Below the pieces are notes generated by a model, which saw only the letters and a list, made by a program, of their open reading frames with translations, searched no databases and was not told the DNA's origin. Below, piece by piece: positions 42,646 to 48,546 of a DNA stretch of 48,546 bases; positions within the stretch are counted from its first letter, which is position 1, and every line of letters begins with the position of its first letter. The DNA is from Arenibacter certesii DSM 19833 (GTDB lineage: Bacteria; Bacteroidota; Bacteroidia; Flavobacteriales; Flavobacteriaceae): positions 1 through 48,546 of the forward strand of contig NZ_AUCB01000037.1 of assembly GCF_000429545.1 (NCBI RefSeq), in the 5' to 3' direction. The position numbers were made by a program, and so were the translations under genes.

Positions 42646-45105
42646 TTAATTAATTCTATAAACAATAATAGAGTTATTCTGGTCTTTGGCAACCAATTCT
42701 AATTTATGATCGTTGTCCATATCACTAAGATCTATTAGCGAACTACCTGGTACGGGAAAGTCGGAAATGGGTTTTGCCTGACTGTCGAACAAATAAATTT
42801 TTTGATTCTGAATATCGGTTACGCTAACATATATTTTGTCATTCAGGTAAAATATTCTGGGCTTGGAATACATTCCTAGCTCTAGTTCTACCTTCTTTCC
42901 TCTAATAGATAATTCATTATCGTTCATAATGACCAAGGTATTGCTAGTAGCATCCACACCGTGATCGGGTAATAGATTGAGGTTGGCCGAACTCATTTTG
43001 CCTTTCTCATCTATCTGATACAATCGGCCTTCGGTATCGGTTAAGGTAAACTTGTTTTTGTGGAGTTGTATCTCATTATCGGAAAATGTTATTGTTTCTT
43101 TTACCGGGACCCGTGTATCGCCTGTTCTAGATAGTATTCTTATTTTACCTCCCTCTTCTTTAAAAACTAGATAATCTTTTCTGCCTACCCTGAAATGTTT
43201 TGCGCTACCTAAAATGGGCTGGTCGGCCTTTTTAAATTTAAAACCGGACACTGACTTTCCTAGTCTATTATACATGTACACCTTGCTACCTTGAGATATA
43301 ACAAATCGATAATCTCTTTTTCGTTCATAATCAAACACAGCTAAGGGATTTAGGATTTCTCCATCATAGGAAAATGAGAATGGGGAAACCACATTTCCAT
43401 TTCTGTCTAATATCAAAAATTGCTTTTCTGTAGTAAATGCTAGCTGAAATCGACCGTTTTTATAGAGATCTACCTGTTCTATGCGTCCTTGTATCCTCCC
43501 ATCTAGTTGCTTTTTCCACAATATTTTCCCTTCTGTAGAAATTAGATATAGCTTGTTTTCTTGATCTTGAACCACTATTTCATCTTTGTTGGTGTGGTGG
43601 TTTTTCACGAATTGTGGGATTGTGGCCACTTCGCTTTCCAAAGTTAGTGTAAATAGGGGGGTGGTTTTGTTTAAGGAAGTTTCGTGAGCAATTTTTTGGA
43701 ACAAAATATTAGTATGATGAAAATTGTCTTCTGCTACCATTTGGGCGGCAAAAGAATATTCGGATAGCTCCTTGGTCTTAACTTCTTTAGCAATTTCGTT
43801 CGAGAAATAGTGGTTTAAATAATATTCCATTCCGTTGGCATTGGCAACAAATAGAATAGATGATTCATCTGCCAATTGTTCTTTAGCGGTCCTATATGTC
43901 GCTGTTTTGTCAAAAGTGGCTTCATTTTTATAGTTTGCGATAATAGTTTTTAGGCTTTCAGCAGTACTGGAAAACACAAAAGCATTCTCTATAATAGTAT
44001 GGAAATTGGCATTGTAATTTTTTATAAGGGGATCAAAGTATAAGTTTAAAAAGTTACCTTTAGTTAACGCAATTATTTCATGGCCTTGATATTCCTCTGA
44101 GCTTGTTTTTACCCCATCTAAAAATTTGTGGATCTTTTCTGACCCATTGGTATACAATACAATGGATAGGTCTCCCTTTAAACGGATAAGACCTATTTCC
44201 TCAACAGCATCAAAAGTGTTGTCGATTAATATAGATCTATCCAAATGCTTTTTTTGATTACGGGCAAAGGCATTATAATTGTCAAAAGTATATGATAATA
44301 TCGCTTCCGAAGCCATAGGAGCTAGGTTGGGTGTCTTATTTACTAGTGCGTGGGTGTTCTTAAACAGGTCACTTACCTTTGGAATGGTATCGTTTACCGT
44401 ATTTATTCCATTTAGTTTTATGTGATCTTTATTGGATTTAAAGTCTAAGTATACCCATTCGGTAAATTTTGAAATATCCAAATTTATTCCTTCTGCCAAA
44501 ATGCTGGAAAGTAGGGAAGTGCTTTTCTTAGTATTTATAAAAATATTGGCACTGCTTTGCGTGTTGGTAACCGCATTTAGTTTGGCTAACGATGAGTCTA
44601 TAACCAAGCTCTTTTTATTTCGCAGCAAATTTTCCAGTAGCATTTTGGCCGAACTAATAATTATTTTATCATTGATTTTAATTGAAAAGAAGGTGTTTCC
44701 TTCTAAAATATATTTCTCAATGGTTTTCCCCTCATAAGTGAGTTGTTCTACCTTTTTGTCGGTAACTTCCTCCAAGTTAAAAAGCTCATCGGAATAATGT
44801 GCCACAAACAGGACTTCAAAATTTCCTTTGCCTAATTCTACAAAGGCAAGAATACTCTCCATTTCGGTCTGTAGGTAATCCAATGGTTGTACCTTATTTA
44901 CAATGGAAGTGTAAGTTTTGGTAGCGGAAAAGGATTTTAATAGGTCGCTATCTCCTAAATCACTGGAAAAAGCGGTTTTATCATTTATCGTAATAATTAC
45001 CGCACTGTTTTGGGGAACATACGTTAACAGGGGAGAAGTAGTGTTGTTCTCCTTGGCACATCCAATAAAAAGTAATAAGGATACAATGGCTAATTTAAAT
45101 TTCAT
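42646..45105 (-). CDS. Large lipoprotein with DUF3352-like and beta-propeller-like halves
   Basis: This 819-residue protein starts MKFKLAIVSLLLFIGCAKE, a lipoprotein signal (lipobox FIGC, Cys near 16). The 6-residue-longer start at 45123 is less likely because it overlaps the -7 box at 45121. The N-terminal half (about 25-470) has repeated alpha/beta patterns like DUF3352 proteins (LTYVPQNSAVIITINDKTAF). The C-terminal half (about 490-819) is a run of blades such as NKLYLISTEGKILWKKQLDG, RLGKSVSGFKF and DTEGRLYQIDEKGKM, ending in DMDNDHKLELVAKD, a beta-propeller. It may be a scaffold or protein-interaction lipoprotein. It lies 29 bp after rnhB. Confidence 0.8.
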   Translation of the reverse strand: MKFKLAIVSLLLFIGCAKENNTTSPLLTYVPQNSAVIITINDKTAFSSDLGDSDLLKSFSATKTYTSIVNKVQPLDYLQTEMESILAFVELGKGNFEVLFVAHYSDELFNLEEVTDKKVEQLTYEGKTIEKYILEGNTFFSIKINDKIIISSAKMLLENLLRNKKSLVIDSSLAKLNAVTNTQSSANIFINTKKSTSLLSSILAEGINLDISKFTEWVYLDFKSNKDHIKLNGINTVNDTIPKVSDLFKNTHALVNKTPNLAPMASEAILSYTFDNYNAFARNQKKHLDRSILIDNTFDAVEEIGLIRLKGDLSIVLYTNGSEKIHKFLDGVKTSSEEYQGHEIIALTKGNFLNLYFDPLIKNYNANFHTIIENAFVFSSTAESLKTIIANYKNEATFDKTATYRTAKEQLADESSILFVANANGMEYYLNHYFSNEIAKEVKTKELSEYSFAAQMVAEDNFHHTNILFQKIAHETSLNKTTPLFTLTLESEVATIPQFVKNHHTNKDEIVVQDQENKLYLISTEGKILWKKQLDGRIQGRIEQVDLYKNGRFQLAFTTEKQFLILDRNGNVVSPFSFSYDGEILNPLAVFDYERKRDYRFVISQGSKVYMYNRLGKSVSGFKFKKADQPILGSAKHFRVGRKDYLVFKEEGGKIRILSRTGDTRVPVKETITFSDNEIQLHKNKFTLTDTEGRLYQIDEKGKMSSANLNLLPDHGVDATSNTLVIMNDNELSIRGKKVELELGMYSKPRIFYLNDKIYVSVTDIQNQKIYLFDSQAKPISDFPVPGSSLIDLSDMDNDHKLELVAKDQNNSIIVYRIN

Positions 45106-45120
45106 AGAAAGAACTTTGCG

Positions 45121-45128
45121 CAAAAATA
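45121..45128 (-). promoter_or_regulatory. Putative -7 box between rnhB and the large lipoprotein gene
   Basis: On the minus strand TATTTTTG matches TAnnTTTG, 15 bp before the ATG at 45105. No TTG is found at -33. It could give the lipoprotein gene a transcript separate from rnhB. Confidence 0.4.
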
Positions 45129-45134
45129 GGATTT

Positions 45135-45731
45135 TTAAACATCTAGATTTATTGGGTCGGATAATAGTCGGAATGATTTTCTGTGGTATTTCGTAATTCC
45201 ATACCTTTTAATGGCTTCCCTATGTTCTCTTGTGGGGTAACCTTTGTTCTTTTTCCAATTATACATGGGGAATTCCAAATGTAATTCTTCCATATATCGG
45301 TCCCTTGCCGTTTTTGCTAAAACCGATGCTGCTGCAATACTCTGGTATTTGGCATCTCCCTTAACGATACAAGTAAAGGGAATATTCCTATATGGCTTAA
45401 ACCTATTGCCGTCTACGATTATAAATTCCGGGGGTAAGTGTAATTGATCCAATGCTTTGTGCATGGCCAAAAAAGAGGCGTTTAAAATATTTATATCATC
45501 AATCTCACCCGGAAAAATATGTGCAATGCCATAGCTCACAGCGCTAATTTCTATAGTAGGCCTAATGAGATCTCTTTTCTTTTCCGACAACAGTTTGGAA
45601 TCGTTTAATATTTTATTGGTGTAATTAGGGGGTAATATTACTGCAGCTGCAGTAACCGGCCCAGCAAGACATCCTCTTCCGGCTTCATCGGTGCCCGCTT
45701 CTATAGAGGTAGTATAATACGGTTGTAGCAT
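45135..45731 (-). CDS. rnhB: Ribonuclease HII
   Basis: This 198-residue enzyme removes RNA from RNA-DNA hybrids and single ribonucleotides from DNA. The catalytic acids are in place: GTDEAGRG (D15, E16), FIIVDGNRF (D107) and VKGDAKYQ (D126). The typical [17 protein letters not shown] helix follows. Length is standard. The large lipoprotein gene follows on the same strand after 29 bp. The porin gene is divergent, 350 bp away. Confidence 0.96.
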   Translation of the reverse strand: MLQPYYTTSIEAGTDEAGRGCLAGPVTAAAVILPPNYTNKILNDSKLLSEKKRDLIRPTIEISAVSYGIAHIFPGEIDDINILNASFLAMHKALDQLHLPPEFIIVDGNRFKPYRNIPFTCIVKGDAKYQSIAAASVLAKTARDRYMEELHLEFPMYNWKKNKGYPTREHREAIKRYGITKYHRKSFRLLSDPINLDV

Positions 45732-45875
45732 TTATGGGTTTTATTCAATTACGTAAGTGGAAATCTGTAATTAAGCCATGGCTTATCTATTCAAACTTTA
45801 ACCTATTTGGGTTTAATTGCTTTATCTCCAATGCCAAATATAAAAATTAAAAAAAAGGATTTATAACTTAAGATG

Positions 45876-45910
45876 AAACCTGCAGTTTTTAACTGCGGGT
45901 TTTATATTTT
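45876..45910 (+). terminator. Orphan intrinsic terminator-like hairpin upstream of the porin gene
   Basis: AAACCTGCAG (45876-45885) pairs with CTGCGGGTTT (45893-45902), 10 bp with one G-T pair and a 7-nt loop, then TTTATATTTT on the + strand. It points toward the porin gene, but no + strand gene lies upstream (rnhB is divergent). It may end a small RNA or an antisense transcript, or act as a leader hairpin if the porin transcript starts upstream. Confidence 0.6.
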
Positions 45911-46055
45911 CTATACCTTTGAAATCGGCTGATAAGGTTAAAAAGTAATTTAGGGTTCGTGATCTTTAAATCAAGAATGACAATCTTTAATTCAGTAGCT
46001 AAGGTATTGTTTTTCTGTTTTTTGAAGTTTAGTATTTCGTTAAGGACAAAAAAAT

Positions 46056-46063
46056 TAACTTTG
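46056..46063 (+). promoter_or_regulatory. Putative -7 box for the porin gene
   Basis: TAACTTTG matches TAnnTTTG and ends 18 bp before the ATG at 46082, giving a leader of about 12 nt. The -33 element is imperfect. An alternative TACCTTTG at 45914-45921, just past the orphan terminator, would give a leader of about 155 nt. Confidence 0.5.
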
Positions 46064-46081
46064 TCGGCGTAAGTTTATAGA

Positions 46082-48070
46082 ATGAAACATGTATTGGCGC
46101 TTTTATTAGTGTTTTTTGGTCAAGCCCTTTGGGCTCAAGAAGATTCAATTCCTTCCGAAAGGAAAATTGATGTCCCTGCCGTTGGTGGTATGAATAGAAA
46201 GATCCCTTCTAAGCGTGCTGGAGGGGGCAAAGTGCAAGAAATAACGATTAAAGATTATAAGATAATCAATTATCAAAGGGATACTACTTTTTTGGATACC
46301 ACCATATCAATTCAAAAAGAGTATAAATACAATTTTTTACGACGAGATAATTTCGAGCTTATGCCCTTTGCCAATGTAGGGCAACCTTATAATAAGTTAG
46401 GGGTAGATTTAGATGCCAAAGATATTTACCCCCGACTAGGGGCCAATGCCAAACATTTTAATTATTTGGAGGCAAGGGAAGTAGATTATTACAATGTGGC
46501 TACTCCTATGTCAGACCTAATGTTCAAGACAACCTTTGAGCAGGGCCAGTTGTTAGATGCTTTGCTAACCTTTAATACTTCTAGAAGGCTTAATTTTTCT
46601 ATAGGTTATAAAGGATTTAAGTCGTTGGGAAAATATCAATACAGTCAGGCAGAGGCAGGAAGTTTTAAAGCGACTACCAATTACGTTACACAGAATGGAC
46701 GGTATAATATAAGAGCGCATATTGCCGCTCAAAACCAGGAGACTGAAGAAAATGGCGGATTAGCCAATAAAGAATTACAATTTGAATCTAATGATCCCGA
46801 GTTTAGAGATCGGTCAAGGATAGACGTATTGTTTTCTAACGCCAATAATAGGCTTTTAGGGAAGCGATATTTTTTGGATCATCAATATGTATTGTTCGGT
46901 AAGCAATCAGATTCTGGAAAAGTAAAGACTACCGCGCTTACTATTGGACACCAGTTTAATTATGAGACAAAATACTATCATTACCAGCAAACTTCGGAAA
47001 ACGCCTATTTCGGGGATGCGTTTACCGCTGTTATTGGAGACAAGGCGCATTTAAAGACCATGAATAATCAGCTCAGTGCCCAGTTTTCAAATAAGACTCT
47101 AGGGGTGCTCACGGGGCATTTGGATCTTTATCAGTACAATTATTTTTTTAATACGGTGCTACAAACGGATACCCAGTTGATACAGAGTCAGCTAAAGGGG
47201 GATGAAATAGCTATTGGCGCGAAATATGTAAAAAAGATAGGAGGATTCCAATTGAATGGGTTGTTACGATCCAATATCTCTGGAGATCTTTCTGGTACTA
47301 TGTTGGATGCCTTTGCTAGTTATCGCATTAATGAAAACCATGCTCTTAAGTTTTCAGTTCATTCTTCTTTTAAGATGCCTGATTTTAATTACTTGTTATA
47401 CCAAAGTGATTATCGCAATTACAACTGGCAACATACATCAGACTTTAAGAAGGTAGGTAACAATGGGTTTCAGTTCGATTTAGATTCCAAGTTTTGGGGT
47501 AATCTCATGGCTAAGTACACTACCTTAACCAACTATACCTATTTTGCATCAGATCCGTCGGAAACCATAGTCCAAGGTAGGGAGCAGGCTTTTATTAAGC
47601 CGTTTCAAGAGTCGGGGACTATTGATCTTGTTAAGTTAAAATACGAAAAGGAGTTTAAGTGGAAAGGGTTTGCGCTTAATAATACGATTATGTATCAAAA
47701 TGTGTCGCAACCCAATGCAGTTTTAAATCTGCCCGATTTTGTGACCAGGAACACCCTGTACTACTCCAATTATGGATTTAAAAAAGCCTTGTACTTTCAG
47801 ACGGGGGTGACACTCAAGTATTTTACGGAATACACTATGGATGCCTATAACCCGGTATTGGGGGAATTCTATTCGCAGGACAACGAGAAGTTGGGTGGTT
47901 TCCCCATGCTAGATTTCTTTATTAATGCCCGTATCCAGCAGACTAGGGTGTTCTTAAAAGCGGAACACTTCAATTCTTTGTTTTCGGATAATAAGTTTTA
48001 CGCAGCACCAAACTATCCATATAGGGATTTTGTAATCCGTTTTGGATTGGTTTGGAACTTCTTTTCTTAA
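46082..48070 (+). CDS. Putative porin (Porin_10 family)
   Basis: This 662-residue outer-membrane protein has a signal peptide (VLALLLVFFGQALWAQ, about 4-19). A polar N-terminal stretch follows (IPSKRAGGGK, then ITIKDYKIINYQRDTTFLD), then a long series of amphipathic beta-strands. The sequence FELMPFANVGQPYNKLG near residue 95 and the terminal RDFVIRFGLVWNFFS are characteristic of the Bacteroidota Porin_10 group, and the last aromatic residue fits the barrel-assembly signal. It would form an outer-membrane channel of unknown specificity. It is divergent from rnhB. Confidence 0.88.
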   Translation: MKHVLALLLVFFGQALWAQEDSIPSERKIDVPAVGGMNRKIPSKRAGGGKVQEITIKDYKIINYQRDTTFLDTTISIQKEYKYNFLRRDNFELMPFANVGQPYNKLGVDLDAKDIYPRLGANAKHFNYLEAREVDYYNVATPMSDLMFKTTFEQGQLLDALLTFNTSRRLNFSIGYKGFKSLGKYQYSQAEAGSFKATTNYVTQNGRYNIRAHIAAQNQETEENGGLANKELQFESNDPEFRDRSRIDVLFSNANNRLLGKRYFLDHQYVLFGKQSDSGKVKTTALTIGHQFNYETKYYHYQQTSENAYFGDAFTAVIGDKAHLKTMNNQLSAQFSNKTLGVLTGHLDLYQYNYFFNTVLQTDTQLIQSQLKGDEIAIGAKYVKKIGGFQLNGLLRSNISGDLSGTMLDAFASYRINENHALKFSVHSSFKMPDFNYLLYQSDYRNYNWQHTSDFKKVGNNGFQFDLDSKFWGNLMAKYTTLTNYTYFASDPSETIVQGREQAFIKPFQESGTIDLVKLKYEKEFKWKGFALNNTIMYQNVSQPNAVLNLPDFVTRNTLYYSNYGFKKALYFQTGVTLKYFTEYTMDAYNPVLGEFYSQDNEKLGGFPMLDFFINARIQQTRVFLKAEHFNSLFSDNKFYAAPNYPYRDFVIRFGLVWNFFS

Positions 48071-48093
48071 TTCAGAATTAGGCTGTTATTCAT

Positions 48094-48186
48094 TTGGGCG
48101 TTCCCTTCCTTCGTTAGGTCGCGCTCTTCGTTATATCCCTTGCGTTGGTGCGGGGATGCCACTGCGATCGCTAACGCGGCCTGTTG
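48094..48186. repeat. GC-rich REP-like intergenic segment
   Basis: A locally GC-rich stretch containing GGGCGTTCCC, CGCGCTCTTCG, GTGCGGGGATGCC, GCGATCGC and TAACGCGGCC, with GCGTT (48098-48102) and AACGC (48173-48177) inverted at its ends. It resembles dispersed intergenic repeats of flavobacterial genomes (from memory). CGCGGCCTGT recurs at 48511-48520. It lies directly after the porin gene. Confidence 0.5.
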
Positions 48187-48412
48187 AGTTTTTTTTACTC
48201 CAAAATGGATGCATCATACTGCTCCTTACTATATATAGGATAGGTTATATCGAAATGCGCCTATTCCTTATTGTATCTACATCGATATAGGTCTGTTGCT
48301 CCGATTAGAGAAAAGTCGTGCCTTGTTGGTGTGTTGAGGTTGACCATGGTCATCGATTTTATGTTGAGTAACCAAATCTCACTGCTCAATTCTGCTATCT
48401 CAATACTAACAT

Positions 48413-48436
48413 CTCACTACTCACTACTCACTACTA
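48413..48436 (+). repeat. Tandem heptamer CTCACTA, three units plus a partial
   Basis: Three perfect copies of CTCACTA followed by CTA. Degenerate related sequence precedes it (AATCTCACTGCTC at about 48375). No coding frame uses it. The same unit starts again at 48531. Confidence 0.85.
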
Positions 48437-48530
48437 TATATAATATGAATAGCTCTTTTTTTTATAGAGTTGGAAAGGGCTTATCTTTTTAATAATGTGT
48501 TGAGGTTTCTCGCGGCCTGTGTCTCTTTAT

Positions 48531-48546
48531 CTCACTACTCACTACT
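48531..48546 (+). repeat. Second CTCACTA heptamer tract, cut by window end
   Basis: Two perfect copies and the first two bases of a third, running into the window edge, so the true length is unknown. TGTGTTGAGGTT occurs both at 48330-48341 and just before this tract at 48496-48507. The whole block from about 48330 may therefore be a larger repeat unit. Confidence 0.8.

Noticed and set aside
48042-48492. Two ORFs of 82 and 73 codons after the porin gene
   Set aside because: They run through the REP-like block and heptamer tract, have no recognisable motif, and overlap each other and the porin end.
48413-48546. CRISPR-like array
   Set aside because: The repeats are 7-nt direct tandem units without spacers, and no cas genes are in the window.

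Overview
The window reads as a chromosomal segment of an AT-rich member of the Bacteroidota, most likely a marine Flavobacteriaceae (Arenibacter/Maribacter/Zobellia-like; the genus is inference). The grounds are the protein families present (GSCFA, DUF4230, Porin_10, OmpA and TonB-type outer-membrane barrels, flavobacterial-type PAH), the near absence of Shine-Dalgarno sites, and several promoters of the Bacteroidota type (TTG, about 19-20 nt, TAnnTTTG). No rRNA, prophage or CRISPR array is visible.

Layout. 1-600: the 3' end of an ISL3-type transposase cut by the window edge, then an initiator tRNA-Met on the minus strand with its own promoter and terminator. 0.9-8.7 kb (mostly +): NhaC-family antiporter, era, a small membrane protein (-), der, a large outer-membrane barrel protein and a VOC protein. 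8.8-12.0 kb (-): a compact five-gene unit, M23 peptidase > MerR-like regulator > LemA > TPM > glycine-tailed TPM. 12.1-16.4 kb (+): alaS, GSCFA protein, DUF4230 protein. 16.4-20.5 kb (-): a CE15-like esterase, a long aromatic amino acid hydroxylase, a DUF4136 lipoprotein and a 53-residue DUF5522 protein. 20.6-24.0 kb (+): a four-gene unit of a tiny HExxH membrane protein, an ACC deaminase/D-cysteine desulfhydrase-like enzyme, a glucosaminidase-LysM lipoprotein and hemL. 24.1-28.2 kb (-): a Spy-like protein, two tandem paralogous small membrane-anchored peptides and a large DUF5117-type zinc metalloprotease.

28.6-36.7 kb (-): an SLC13 transporter, then the most distinctive locus, a tightly packed four-gene unit transcribed PSCyt1/DUF1549/DUF1553 cytochrome > Tat-exported DUF1501 protein > exported TIM-barrel sugar isomerase-like protein > DUF2231/c-type cytochrome/LRR membrane protein. 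It looks like a periplasmic redox pathway acting on an unknown, perhaps sugar-derived, substrate. 37-48 kb: lysS with a C-terminal extension, a YqaE/Pmp3 peptide, lipB (probably leaderless), a TapB/DUF3108-like protein, an OmpA protein, a large DUF3352/beta-propeller-like lipoprotein, rnhB and a Porin_10 porin. The last 470 bp are non-coding, with a REP-like GC-rich segment and two tracts of a CTCACTA heptamer running into the window edge.

Most of the window is housekeeping. Accessory interest lies in the cytochrome/DUF1501 operon, the paralogous peptide pair, the small zincin-like protein, the hydroxylase extension, and a few hairpins and repeats that no gene explains. Residue positions were counted by hand. 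Family assignments come from recognised motifs, not from searches.
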